The notes beneath the pieces are model-generated. The model was not told the origin of the DNA. It did not search any database and saw nothing but the letters and a program-made list of their open reading frames with translations. DNA of 64,000 bases, taken from contig NZ_WUEY01000017.1 in NCBI RefSeq assembly GCF_010668395.1, forward strand, positions 62,001 to 126,000, read 5' to 3'. Position 1 is the first letter of the stretch. Every line of letters starts with the position of its first letter. The DNA is from Martinezella lusitana (lineage in GTDB: Bacteria > Pseudomonadota > Alphaproteobacteria > Rhizobiales > Rhizobiaceae). Both the position numbers and the translations under genes were made by a program. This document shows, one piece after another, positions 16,917 to 25,687 of this stretch.

Positions 16917-17600
16917 ATGAAACTCTATATGCACGCCGCCGCATGCTCCCTGTCGCCGCACATCGTCAGTCGGGAACTGGGGCTGGATATCGAGCTGGTC
17001 GAGGTCGACCGGAAAACGCATCGGACGAGTTCGGGCGAGGATTATCTTGCCATCAACGGTAATGGCTATGTGCCCGCACTGATGCTGGATGACGGCAAGG
17101 TGCTGACCGAAGGCCCTGCCATCGTGCAGTTCCTCGCGGAATGCTCTCCGGAAGGCGCGCGCGTGCTGCCGAAGGCTGGAACCTATGCCCGAAGCCAGGT
17201 TCAATCCTATCTGAATTTCATCACCGCCGAACTTCACAAGCCGATGGCGATGTTGTTCAACCCGGCCTATGAAGGCGCCCACGCCAGCCTCTACGAGCTG
17301 GTGTCGAAACGGCTGGACTGGCTCAATGGCCAATTTACCGGCCCCTATCTGACCGGCGACGACTTCACCATCGCGGATGCCTATCTTTTCGTCTGCCTGA
17401 ACTGGTCGCCCTGGATCAAGATCGACCTCACCAGAAGGCCGGCATTGCAGGAGTTCATGGCTCACGTCGGCGCAAGACCAAACGTCCGCCGGGCGCTGCA
17501 GGCCGAAGATCTCGAAGCTTTCGAGACCGACGGCATCTTCTTTGCGCCGCGGTCCTATCTCGCATCGGCGGGCCGTTCCGGAACACCCGTGCGGCCGTAA
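16917..17600 (+). CDS. Glutathione S-transferase
   Basis: Cytosolic glutathione transferase, 227 aa. The thioredoxin-like N-domain begins MKLYMHAAACSLSPHIVSRE, typical of the beta-class bacterial enzymes (GstA-like), with the glutathione-binding NGNGYVPAL and EGPAIVQFLAE. The C-terminal helical domain carries the N-capping box DDFTIADAYLF. The last 25 residues exceed the usual length. AGGAGG precedes the ATG. Regulation by the divergent TetR is likely. Confidence 0.92.
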   Translation: MKLYMHAAACSLSPHIVSRELGLDIELVEVDRKTHRTSSGEDYLAINGNGYVPALMLDDGKVLTEGPAIVQFLAECSPEGARVLPKAGTYARSQVQSYLNFITAELHKPMAMLFNPAYEGAHASLYELVSKRLDWLNGQFTGPYLTGDDFTIADAYLFVCLNWSPWIKIDLTRRPALQEFMAHVGARPNVRRALQAEDLEAFETDGIFFAPRSYLASAGRSGTPVRP

Positions 17601-17610
17601 ACGGCCGCAC
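17589..17610. terminator. GC-rich hairpin spanning the GST stop codon
   Basis: GTGCGGCCGT-AA-ACGGCCGCAC: perfect 10-bp arms. The TAA stop of the transferase gene lies in the loop region. There is no T-run, so it may slow transcripts or protect the 3' end rather than act as a classic terminator. It lies between convergent genes. Confidence 0.5.
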
Positions 17611-17646
17611 TCTCACGGCGCGGCGCCCTCTCTTGCGAGACAGGGC

Positions 17647-18534
17647 CTATTCTTCGCTGGCGCTGCGCCCGTGGGCCCAATTCATGTAAAGCTCCAGCGC
17701 CTTGCGGGCGACCGGCCCTTCCTGGAACTCACGATCGTCGAGGCGGTTGACGCTGACGACCTTGGAGTAGTTGCCGGTCGTGAAGATCTCGTCGGCGGCC
17801 ATGAACTGCTCGACCGACAGGGTCTCCTCGCGAACGTCGAACCCTTCCTGCCGCAGCAGGCCGATGACGCGGGCGCGCGTGATGCCGGCAAGGAAGGTGC
17901 GGTTGGCGATCGGCGTATAAACGATGCCGTCCTTGACCATGAAGACGTTGGAGGATGCCGTCTCCACGACATTGCCGTTCAGGTCGCGCACGAGCGCATT
18001 GTTGAAGCCGCGGTTTCTGGCCTCCAGGATCATGCGGCCGCTGTTCGGATAGAGCGAGCCGGCCTTGGCGTCGGTCGTTGCCGTTTCCGGCGACGGGCGG
18101 CGGAAGGGCGAGACGGTGAGCGTGACGCCGCCGGTGCCGCCGAGGGGGGCTTCGAACAGGCAAAGCGCAAAGCGCGTCGATTCCGCGTCGACGGCGACGA
18201 CACTGCCCGGCGAACCATGCTCGCCCCAGTACATCGGCTTGATGTAGATCGGCGTCTTGCCGTCGAACTTCTTGATACCTTCCCAGGCGAGCGCCTCGAT
18301 CTCCTCCGAGGTCTTGACTGGCTTCAGCCCCATGGCGACGGCCGAGCGATTGATGCGCTGGCAATGCAGATCGAGATCGGGCGCGATGCCATCGAACCAG
18401 CGGGCGCCGTCGAACACGGTCGAGCCGAGCCACATGGCGTGCGAGGTCGGCCCGATCAGCGGCGGATTGCCGGAAAGCCATTCTCCTTCGACATAGGTCC
18501 AGGTGGTGGTGCGGGGCGACGTATCGACTGCCAT
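17647..18534 (-). CDS. ilvE: Branched-chain-type class IV aminotransferase
   Basis: PLP-dependent aminotransferase of fold type IV, 295 aa, moving amino groups between branched-chain amino acids and 2-oxoglutarate. Lys 157 in TDAKAGSLYPN is the Schiff-base lysine, and Glu 191 in ETASSNVF is the PLP-pyridine ligand. ATG 18534 has AGAGGA upstream; 36 further codons before it lack homology. Fold type IV D-amino-acid transaminases and aminodeoxychorismate lyases share these motifs, so the substrate is inferred. The leucine catabolic operon lies about 23 kb away. Confidence 0.85.
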   Translation of the reverse strand: MAVDTSPRTTTWTYVEGEWLSGNPPLIGPTSHAMWLGSTVFDGARWFDGIAPDLDLHCQRINRSAVAMGLKPVKTSEEIEALAWEGIKKFDGKTPIYIKPMYWGEHGSPGSVVAVDAESTRFALCLFEAPLGGTGGVTLTVSPFRRPSPETATTDAKAGSLYPNSGRMILEARNRGFNNALVRDLNGNVVETASSNVFMVKDGIVYTPIANRTFLAGITRARVIGLLRQEGFDVREETLSVEQFMAADEIFTTGNYSKVVSVNRLDDREFQEGPVARKALELYMNWAHGRSASEE

Positions 18535-18743
18535 GGTAGTTTCCTCTTTATATGTGGCGAAGAGCAAATAACCGCGCAATCCTGGGGTCAAGCAGAAACT
18601 GCGCGGCAAAATCCATTTGCAACAAAGCGCCCGATACCGCATTCATAGCGCAATTTTCATGCGCCGAAACAACAGCTTGACGAATAGGTCCATCAGGAAA
18701 AATGATGGGCCGGACAGACCGTCAAGAAATAGCGAGAACTCCC

Positions 18744-19784
18744 ATGAAAGCCATGTATTACGAGTCCTTCGAGGCAACGCCCGAGATACGCACCCTGCCC
18801 GATCCCACACCGGGCGAGGACGGCGTCGTCATCGCCGTCGGCGCGACCGGGCTTTGCCGCAGCGATTGGCACGGCTGGATGGGGCACGATCCCGATATCC
18901 AGCTGCCGCATGTGCCGGGCCATGAGCTTGCCGGCAAGGTCGTCGCGACCGGGCGTGGCGTCGTGCGCTTCAAGGTCGGCGATCGCGTCACCGTTCCCTT
19001 CGTGTCCGGCTGCGGCCATTGCGCCGAATGCCATTCCGGCAACCAGCAGGTCTGCCCCAGCCAGTTCCAGCCCGGCTTCACCCATTGGGGCTCCTTTGCC
19101 GAGTATGTCGCCATCGACTATGCCGACACGAACCTCGTTCACCTGCCCGAAACGATCGACGATGCGACGGCGGCGAGCCTCGGCTGCCGGTTCGCAACCT
19201 CCTTCCGCGCCGTTGCCGACCAGGCGAAGACGCGGCCCGGCGAATGGATCGCGGTGCACGGATGCGGCGGCGTCGGGCTGTCGGCGATCATGATCGCCAG
19301 CGCGCTCGGCGCGAACGCCATCGCCATCGACATTTCCGACGAGAAGCTGGCCTTCGCCCGCGAATGCGGCGCGGTGGCGACGATCAATGCGGGCAGCGTT
19401 TCCGACGTGGCGGAGGCGGTGCGCGAGATCACCAAGGGCGGTGCCCACGTCTCGATCGATGCGCTCGGTCACCCCGCAACCTGCTTCAACTCCATCAAGA
19501 ACCTGCGCCGGCGCGGCCGGCATGTGCAGGTCGGCCTCATGCTCGGCGAGTACGCGACACCGCAGATTCCCATGGCGCAGGTCATCGGCCATGAACTGGA
19601 AATCTACGGCAGCCACGGCATGCAGGCCTGGCGCTACGATGCCATGCTCGACATGCTGGCCGCCGGCAAGATCGCGCCGCAAAAGCTCATCGGCCGCAAG
19701 ATAAGCCTGGAAGAAGCCGTCCCGGCGCTTATGTCTCTGGATAAGGCCGAGGGTACGGGAATCAGCGTCATTACACGGTTCTGA
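18744..19784 (+). CDS. Zinc-dependent alcohol dehydrogenase
   Basis: Medium-chain dehydrogenase, 346 aa. Catalytic zinc ligands Cys 38 (GLCRSDWHGW) and His 60-Glu 61 (GHELAG) are present, with the structural zinc set Cys 90, 93, 96 and 104. The NAD-binding turn is GCGGVG. The start ATG 18744 aligns with the normal family N-terminus; an in-frame ATG 14 codons earlier does not. No obvious regulator adjoins it. Substrate unknown. Confidence 0.92.
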   Translation: MKAMYYESFEATPEIRTLPDPTPGEDGVVIAVGATGLCRSDWHGWMGHDPDIQLPHVPGHELAGKVVATGRGVVRFKVGDRVTVPFVSGCGHCAECHSGNQQVCPSQFQPGFTHWGSFAEYVAIDYADTNLVHLPETIDDATAASLGCRFATSFRAVADQAKTRPGEWIAVHGCGGVGLSAIMIASALGANAIAIDISDEKLAFARECGAVATINAGSVSDVAEAVREITKGGAHVSIDALGHPATCFNSIKNLRRRGRHVQVGLMLGEYATPQIPMAQVIGHELEIYGSHGMQAWRYDAMLDMLAAGKIAPQKLIGRKISLEEAVPALMSLDKAEGTGISVITRF

Positions 19785-19796
19785 TATATCCAGGTG

Positions 19797-19895
19797 CTAG
19801 AGCAACTCCAGGAAAAGTGCTTAGCGGCTTTCCGTCCGGAAGTACGTGAAAACAAAAGGATAGAGCGTTTTCGCGATTCGAGGAAAAGCGGAAAG
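19797..19895 (+). repeat. RIME-like palindromic intergenic element, copy 2
   Basis: Begins CTAGAGCAACTCCAGGAAAA, continues through TTTCCGTCCGGAAGTACGTG and ends GCGTTTTCGCGATTCGAGG. It is collinear with the inverted copy at 6222-6320, with small differences. It lies 10 bp after the alcohol dehydrogenase stop and may form two stem-loops at its transcript end. Confidence 0.75.
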
Positions 19896-19943
19896 GCCCT
19901 ATGCGCAGCGAAGACAACGGCAATCTAGGAAGAGGATACGCTC

Positions 19944-20714
19944 ATGGCATGGTCTGCCAGCCAATATGTAAAATTCGAGGATGAACGCACGCGGCCTGCG
20001 CGCGACCTGCTGGCGCAGGTGCCGCTGGAGCGCCTCGAGCGCGCGATCGACCTCGGTTGCGGCCCCGGCAATTCGACCGAGCTGATCGTCGAGCGATACG
20101 GCGCCGCCAACGTCTCGGGCCTCGACAGCGACGACAACATGCTGGAAGCGGCGCGCAAGCGCATGCCCGGCACCAGTTTCCTCAAGGCCGATCTTGCCAC
20201 ATGGCGACCGGAAGAGCCGGTGGACCTGCTCTTTGCCAACGCCGTGTTTCAGTGGCTGCCGAACCATCTCGATATCCTCGACCATCTGATGGACAGGCTG
20301 AAACCCGGCGGCGTGCTCGCCGTGCAGATGCCCGACAATCTGACCGAGCCCAGCCATCTGATGATGGAGGAAACCGGCAAAAGCGGCCCGTGGAGCGATG
20401 CCTTTGCGAAAAAGAGCGTGCGACGCAATCCGCTGCCCGCCCCCTCGGTCTATTACAACAGGCTGATCGGCAAATCGGCCCGCGTCGATATCTGGCACAC
20501 CAACTACAATCATGCGCTGGAGAATGCCGCAGCCATCGTCGAATGGGTGAAGGGCACGGGCCTGCGCCCCTATCTGGACCATGCCGGCGCCGAGCATCGC
20601 GATGCTTTCACCGCCGAATATCTGATGCATATCGAGAAAGCCTATCCGCCGCTTGTCGACGGCAAGGTGCTGCTGCGCTTCCCGCGGCTCTTCCTGGTCG
20701 CGGTAAAGAAATAG
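19944..20714 (+). CDS. tam: Trans-aconitate 2-methyltransferase-like protein
   Basis: SAM-dependent methyltransferase, 256 aa, expected to methylate trans-aconitate, a by-product that inhibits the TCA cycle. The N-terminus MAWSASQYVKFEDERTRPA is characteristic of Tam proteins, motif I is AIDLGCGPGNSTELI, and FQWLPNH is conserved in the family. RBS AGAGGA upstream. It precedes a zwf gene on the same strand with a 172-bp gap, so co-transcription is possible but not required. Confidence 0.9.
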   Translation: MAWSASQYVKFEDERTRPARDLLAQVPLERLERAIDLGCGPGNSTELIVERYGAANVSGLDSDDNMLEAARKRMPGTSFLKADLATWRPEEPVDLLFANAVFQWLPNHLDILDHLMDRLKPGGVLAVQMPDNLTEPSHLMMEETGKSGPWSDAFAKKSVRRNPLPAPSVYYNRLIGKSARVDIWHTNYNHALENAAAIVEWVKGTGLRPYLDHAGAEHRDAFTAEYLMHIEKAYPPLVDGKVLLRFPRLFLVAVKK

Positions 20715-20886
20715 CCCGTTTGCCAATCCCGAAACCTCGGCCGACGGCGGCGCGTCGATCCCATCGACAACCGGCGTCGGCCCGCGCTAGAACACCCTCA
20801 GCCAAAGCTGAAACAGCAATAGCTCCGAGGAGATAGTCGATGTCGTCCACAAGCCCCCTTAATGGCCGCCACAAGGAGACGCGTTC

Positions 20887-22407
20887 ATGACCACCCCCGA
20901 CGTCGCACCGGCCCCGCCGCTGACTTTCGTGATCTTCGGCGCCGCCGGCGATCTCACCCGGCGGCTGCTCGTCCCGACACTCATCAACATGACCCGCAGC
21001 GGGCTGGTGGGAAGCGATCTGCATATCCTCGGCGTCGGCATCGAAACTGGCGGCGTCGAGATGCTGCTGGAGCGTCTGGAAGCCTTTCTCAAGACCTCCG
21101 GCGACATGGACGATCCGGAACGGCAGGCGGCATGGCAGAGCCTGCGCACGCGCATCAACTATATCTCCGGCGATTTCACCCAGAACGGCGTCTACAAGGA
21201 GATTTCGGATTATCTCGGCCATGCGCCGAGTGCCAATGCGGCCTTCTATTTCGCGGTGCCGCCGCAATTCTTTGGCGACATAGCCGAGAAGCTCTCCGAA
21301 AACGGCTTGATGAACGAGGCCACCGGCGCCTTCCGCCGCATCGCGATCGAAAAGCCGTTCGGCAATGACCTCGCCTCGGCACAGGCATTGAACGCGCGGC
21401 TGCTGAACCACGTATCGGAAAGCCAGATCTATCGCATCGATCATTTCCTCGGCAAGGAAACCGTCCAGAACATCATGACGACGCGCTTCGCCAACATGAT
21501 GATCGAGGCGCTGTGGAACAACAACTATATCGACCATGTCCAGATCACGGCGGCCGAGCTGGTCGATGTCGGCATGCGCGGCAAGTTCTATGATGCCACC
21601 GGCGCCTTGCGCGACATGGTGCCGAACCATCTCTTCCAGCTGCTGGCGATGGTGGCGATGGAGCCGCCGAACAGCTTCGACGCGGAATCGATCCGCAACG
21701 AGAAGGGCAAGGTGCTGAAGGCCCTGCGGCTGTATTCGCCCGAGGAAGCGGCCAAGAACGCCGTGCGCGGCGCCTATACCGCCGGCCCGCTCGCCGGCCA
21801 CGATCTGCCCGCCTATACGCAGACGGCCGATGTCGCGCCCGACAGCAACACCGAAACCTTCGTGGCGCTGAAGCTCTTCGTCGATACCTGGCGCTGGGCG
21901 GGCGTGCCCTTCTACCTGCGCACCGGCAAGGCGCTGAAGGCACGCGATACGGAAGTGGTCATCACCTTCCGGCAGGTGCCGTTCGCGCAGTTCCCGCGCC
22001 ACGGCTCGCGCCCCGAGCTGCCGCCGAACAGGCTCATCATCCAGGTTCAGCCCGACGAAGGCCTGGACATGGAAATCTCTATCAAGTCGCCGGGACTGGT
22101 GCTGAAAACCGCGCCAGTTTCGCTCGACTTCCGCTATGCCGACAGGTTCGACATCGGCAGGCAGACCGGTTACGAAAGCCTGTTCTACGAACTCTTCGTC
22201 GGCGACCAGACGCTGTTCCAGCGTGCCGACGGTATCGAAGCCGGCTGGGCCGCCGTGCAGCCTTTCCTCGATCTCTGGGCCAAAGGCGGCAAGCCCGATC
22301 CCTATGCGCCCGGCAGCACCGGCCCGGCCAGCGCCGACAAACTCATCGAACGCGACGGCCGCAAATGGCACCAGATCAATGGGAAACAGGGCAGCAAAAG
22401 AGTTTGA
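20887..22407 (+). CDS. zwf: Glucose-6-phosphate dehydrogenase
   Basis: Oxidises glucose 6-phosphate to 6-phosphogluconolactone with NADP or NAD, the entry to the Entner-Doudoroff and pentose phosphate routes. GAAGDL at residues 18-23 is the cofactor loop (GASGDL in most relatives), RIDHFLGK at 183-190 contains the catalytic Asp-His pair and substrate Lys. 506 aa is slightly longer than usual. RBS AAGGAG. The usual rhizobial partners pgl and edd are absent, so this is probably a second copy rather than the housekeeping gene. Confidence 0.93.
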   Translation: MTTPDVAPAPPLTFVIFGAAGDLTRRLLVPTLINMTRSGLVGSDLHILGVGIETGGVEMLLERLEAFLKTSGDMDDPERQAAWQSLRTRINYISGDFTQNGVYKEISDYLGHAPSANAAFYFAVPPQFFGDIAEKLSENGLMNEATGAFRRIAIEKPFGNDLASAQALNARLLNHVSESQIYRIDHFLGKETVQNIMTTRFANMMIEALWNNNYIDHVQITAAELVDVGMRGKFYDATGALRDMVPNHLFQLLAMVAMEPPNSFDAESIRNEKGKVLKALRLYSPEEAAKNAVRGAYTAGPLAGHDLPAYTQTADVAPDSNTETFVALKLFVDTWRWAGVPFYLRTGKALKARDTEVVITFRQVPFAQFPRHGSRPELPPNRLIIQVQPDEGLDMEISIKSPGLVLKTAPVSLDFRYADRFDIGRQTGYESLFYELFVGDQTLFQRADGIEAGWAAVQPFLDLWAKGGKPDPYAPGSTGPASADKLIERDGRKWHQINGKQGSKRV

Positions 22408-22454
22408 GCAAAAAGAGGCTGGCGATGATTGTCGCCGGCTACCTGTTCATGACA

Positions 22455-22488
22455 AAAAGCCCCGCGGTATAGCCGCGGGGCTTTTTGG
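22455..22488. terminator. Strong bidirectional terminator
   Basis: AAAAAGCCCCGCGG-TATA-CCGCGGGGCTTTTT type stem-loop with A-run and T-run on either side. It lies 48 bp after the zwf stop and 20 bp from the end of the convergent small gene, and can serve both. Confidence 0.93.
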
Positions 22489-22508
22489 TGTCGGAGAGAA
22501 AATGCCGA

Positions 22509-22904
22509 TCAGAGAAACTGGTGCAGGCCCGGGACGGAGTTGACGACCTGGTCTACCACCTCGTCGCCGGCGTGCTGGCGGGCGGTTGAGATCGTTTCCT
22601 TGGCGAGCGAGGTGATCTCGCCCATGCTGAGGCCGCTGCTCATCAGCTGCTGGCCGAGCGCCATGAGGCCACCGCCGCCGCCAACGGCACTGAGCAAGCC
22701 GCCGAGCAGACCGCCACCGCCGGCGTCCTGGCCGCCATACTGCGCGACGAGATCGGAAGCGCCAGGGATCGATTCGATCATCTTGGTAACAGGGCCATCC
22801 GGAGCCTCGCGCTGCAGGAAGGCGAGGATCATGCCGACGGCCTTCTCTGCGAGATCAGGAGCGATGCCGGCTTTGGTTGCGATCTGATCAATAACTTCGT
22901 TCAC
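22509..22904 (-). CDS. Small Gly-rich DUF2780/DUF2267-like protein
   Basis: A 131-aa protein of unknown function. Residues 1-55 form predicted helices (VIDQIATKAGIAPDLAEKAVG, then a segment like FLQREAPDGPV). A Gly-rich linker follows at about 58-80, then a second helical half. The pattern resembles DUF2780 or DUF2267 proteins; I cannot decide between them. GTG start with AGGAGG spaced 6 nt. A perfect 12-bp palindrome lies 20 bp upstream. It is divergent from the HerA-like gene and convergent with zwf. Confidence 0.6.
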   Translation of the reverse strand: MNEVIDQIATKAGIAPDLAEKAVGMILAFLQREAPDGPVTKMIESIPGASDLVAQYGGQDAGGGGLLGGLLSAVGGGGGLMALGQQLMSSGLSMGEITSLAKETISTARQHAGDEVVDQVVNSVPGLHQFL

Positions 22905-22923
22905 TGTGGCCTCCTGCCTTTAC

Positions 22924-22935
22924 GACGTTAACGTC
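22924..22935. promoter_or_regulatory. Perfect 12-bp palindrome GACGTTAACGTC
   Basis: Lies between the divergent small Gly-rich gene and the HerA-like gene. Such an ACGTTAACGT core resembles sites bound by some MerR-type regulators of branched-chain acid catabolism, by recollection only; no such regulator is visible here. Confidence 0.35.
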
Positions 22936-23121
22936 AACGTAACTGAATGGGGCAACCGACACAAGCCGCGCCGGACCCCATTATACTACCAGAAGCGGAA
23001 CGGCGATGCGAATGGTTGTCCCTCTTCATGCGAGTTCTTATAACAGTGTCAGGACAAATCGATGAATGGCCCTGGCAGCCCGAAAAGGCTGCTGTGCCGC
23101 CGCCCAAAGGGAGACGACACC

Positions 23122-24636
23122 ATGCCGCAGCAGGATGGACAGATTTTCGTCGGCGCCAGCCGCAAGCCGGACGAAAGCATCAACAAGGACGAGTTCCTGA
23201 CACTGAAATTCGGCAACCGCCACGGCCTTGTGACCGGCGCCACCGGCACCGGCAAGACCGTGACGCTGCAGGTGCTGGCGGAAGGCTTTTCAAAGGCCGG
23301 CGTGCCGGTATTCTGCGCCGACATCAAGGGCGATCTCTCCGGCATCGCCGTCAAGGGCGAGGCCAAGGATTTCCTGCTCAAGCGGGCCGAAGAGATTGGC
23401 CTGTCGCCCTACGAGTTCGATCAGTTCCCGGTCATCTTCTGGGATCTTTACGGCGAGAAAGGCCATCGCGTCCGCACGACCATCGCCGAAATGGGGCCGC
23501 TGCTGCTCGCGCGGCTGATGGATGCCTCCGAAGCACAGGAAGGCGTGCTCAACATCGCCTTCAAGATCGCCGATAAAAACGGCCTAGCGCTGCTCGACCT
23601 CAAGGACCTGCAGGCGCTGCTGAACTACATGGGCGACAATGCCAGCGAACTTTCCAGCCGCTTCGGCCTGATCTCGAAATCCTCCGTCGGCTCGATCCAG
23701 CGCGCATTGCTCGTTCTGGAGCAGCAGGGTGCGGAGAACTTCTTCGGCGAGCCGGCGCTGAAAATCTCCGACATCATGCGCGTCAGCAATGACGGCTACG
23801 GCCAGGTCTCGGTGCTGGCCGCCGACAAGCTGATGATGAACCCGCGCCTCTACGCCACCTTCCTGCTGTGGCTGCTCTCCGAACTGTTCGAGGAGCTGCC
23901 CGAAGTCGGCGATCCGGAGAAGCCGAAGCTGGTCTTCTTCTTCGACGAGGCGCACCTGCTCTTCAACGATGCGCCGAAGGTGTTGATCGAGCGTGTCGAG
24001 CAGGTGGTGCGCCTCATCCGCTCCAAGGGCATCGGTGTCTATTTCGTCACCCAGAACCCGCTCGACGTGCCGGAAACGGTGCTGGCGCAGCTCGGCAACC
24101 GCGTACAGCATGCATTGCGCGCCTATACGCCGCGCGAGCAGAAAGCCGTTCAGACGGCCGCCTCGACCTTCCGGCCCAACCCCGCCTTCGATTGCGCTGA
24201 GGTCATTACCACGCTTGGCACGGGCGAGGCGCTGGTGTCGATGCTGGAAGGCAAGGGTGTGCCGTCGGTGGTGGAGCGCACGCTGATCCGCCCGCCATCC
24301 GGCCGCATCGGCCCGGTCAGCGATGCCGAGCGCCAGGCCATCATCCATGCAAGCCCGGTCGCCGGCGTCTACGACCAGACGGTCGATCGCGAATCCGCCT
24401 ATGAAATCCTGACCGAGCGTGCGCGCAAGGCGGCCGCGCCGCAGAATGAGAGCGCAGGCGATGGCTGGACGTTGCCAGGCTTCGGCGGCGACAGCGGCAA
24501 GCCGGCAAGCCGCGGCCGTTCCGGCTATCAGCGCGAGACGATCCTGGAAGCAACGATGAAAAGCATGGCGCGCACGGTCGCGACGCAGGTCGGGCGGGCC
24601 TTGGTGCGGGGCATTCTCGGCAGCTTGAAGCGGTAG
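23122..24636 (+). CDS. HerA-like ATPase (DUF853)
   Basis: P-loop ATPase of the HerA/FtsK superfamily, 504 aa, of the DUF853 helicase-like group. Walker A is GATGTGKT at residues 39-46 and Walker B is LVFFFDEAHLLF at about 270-281; an arginine-rich C-terminal region follows. Family members are thought to pump or unwind DNA, but the in vivo role is unclear. No NurA nuclease is adjacent, unlike archaeal HerA pairs. ATG 23122 with GGGAG upstream is preferred to the frame start 20 codons earlier. Confidence 0.88.
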   Translation: MPQQDGQIFVGASRKPDESINKDEFLTLKFGNRHGLVTGATGTGKTVTLQVLAEGFSKAGVPVFCADIKGDLSGIAVKGEAKDFLLKRAEEIGLSPYEFDQFPVIFWDLYGEKGHRVRTTIAEMGPLLLARLMDASEAQEGVLNIAFKIADKNGLALLDLKDLQALLNYMGDNASELSSRFGLISKSSVGSIQRALLVLEQQGAENFFGEPALKISDIMRVSNDGYGQVSVLAADKLMMNPRLYATFLLWLLSELFEELPEVGDPEKPKLVFFFDEAHLLFNDAPKVLIERVEQVVRLIRSKGIGVYFVTQNPLDVPETVLAQLGNRVQHALRAYTPREQKAVQTAASTFRPNPAFDCAEVITTLGTGEALVSMLEGKGVPSVVERTLIRPPSGRIGPVSDAERQAIIHASPVAGVYDQTVDRESAYEILTERARKAAAPQNESAGDGWTLPGFGGDSGKPASRGRSGYQRETILEATMKSMARTVATQVGRALVRGILGSLKR

Positions 24637-24644
24637 AGCATCAT

Positions 24645-24660
24645 CTCCCCTCGAGGGGAG
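24645..24660. repeat. 16-bp perfect palindrome CTCCCCTCGAGGGGAG
   Basis: Located 8 bp after the HerA-like stop, with a further AAGGGGAGG copy of one arm at 24673-24682. It lies between convergent genes and could form a hairpin. There is no T-run. Confidence 0.45.
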
Positions 24661-24690
24661 GTGTTCATTGCCTCAAGGGGAGGATTGGCT

Positions 24691-25467
24691 TCAGCGCACC
24701 GGCGCGACGAGCGAGAAGAACGCTCCTTGCGGATCGGTGGCCTGGACGATCCAGCTGCCGCCGGGAACCTCCATCGGACCGTTGACGATGCTGCCGCCGC
24801 CTTCGGTGATGCGGGTGATGGCGGCATCGATCGCCGGAACGTTGATGTAGAAATTCCACGCCGGCACCGGCATTTCCGCCGGCTTGGTCATGATGCCGCC
24901 GAAGTCCCGATCGCCGATCTTGAAGATCTTGTACTTGCCCATCGGCCCCATGTCGAAATCGGAGCTCAACTCCCAGCCGAACATCTCGCTGTAGAAATCG
25001 AAGGCCCTCGGGCCATCGCCGGCATAGAGCTCATGCCAGCCGAAATAGCCCGGAGTAGCCGGCGCCGCCGGCGCCCAATCCTGGCCCGGTAGCGGCGTGA
25101 AGACGCAGAAGGCGGCGCCGTAAGGATCGGAAACGACGGCGAACCTGCCGACACCCGGAATATCCGTCGGCTCACGATAGATCTTGCCGCCCTTGGCCAG
25201 GATGGTGTTCGCCGCCTCGTCGACATTGGGAACGCCGATATAGCCGGTCCAGCAGGGCGGCGTGCCCATGGCCTTTGCCTCTTCCGGCAAGATCATCAAG
25301 CCGGCGACGGGGCCCGCACCGGCGCTGAAAAGCGTATAGTCCATGCCGACCTCCGGCATGCCGGCATCCGCCGCATCCCAACCGACGACCTTGCTATAGA
25401 AAGCTTCGGCCGCTTTCATGTCGGTGGTCATCAGCTCGTACCAGACGAAATATCCCTTCTCAGCCAT
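24691..25467 (-). CDS. Two-domain VOC (glyoxalase-like) protein
   Basis: A 258-aa protein with two vicinal-oxygen-chelate modules, about residues 5-120 and 135-255. Each begins with a FVWYELMTTDMKAAEAFYS-like strand and helix, and each has a SDPYGA or TDPQGA turn before the last strand. These dimeric folds bind metal in glyoxalase I, bleomycin-resistance and dioxygenase relatives; this subgroup has no settled function. ATG 25467 is preceded by GGAGAG. The frame extends upstream without homology. Confidence 0.87.
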   Translation of the reverse strand: MAEKGYFVWYELMTTDMKAAEAFYSKVVGWDAADAGMPEVGMDYTLFSAGAGPVAGLMILPEEAKAMGTPPCWTGYIGVPNVDEAANTILAKGGKIYREPTDIPGVGRFAVVSDPYGAAFCVFTPLPGQDWAPAAPATPGYFGWHELYAGDGPRAFDFYSEMFGWELSSDFDMGPMGKYKIFKIGDRDFGGIMTKPAEMPVPAWNFYINVPAIDAAITRITEGGGSIVNGPMEVPGGSWIVQATDPQGAFFSLVAPVR

Positions 25468-25687
25468 GACATCTCTCTCCCTATTGTGATTGTTGCAGTC
25501 ATCCGTCTCGTCCCGAACCCGATGTCGGCGCAGGCGCATCATGCCCGACGACAATGACGGCCGAACGATGGTCGATCGATTGATCCATCCGTTTCCCGGC
25601 AAGCAGGCGTCGGGCATTTCCTAGGCACAGAACGCAGCAGCTCGACCGCTGTTCCCCATTGGGTGAATTCAAGGGCCTCATCATGCC

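Noticed and set aside
20608..22371. 587-codon open frame opposite zwf
   Set aside because: It is the antisense of a clear G6PDH gene and its translation is Arg/Gly/Ala-rich without domains, as expected in high-GC DNA.
23122..24636. HerA-like ATPase as part of a phage-defence system
   Set aside because: No SIR2, nuclease or other defence partner is adjacent; the DUF853 group is widespread in proteobacteria.
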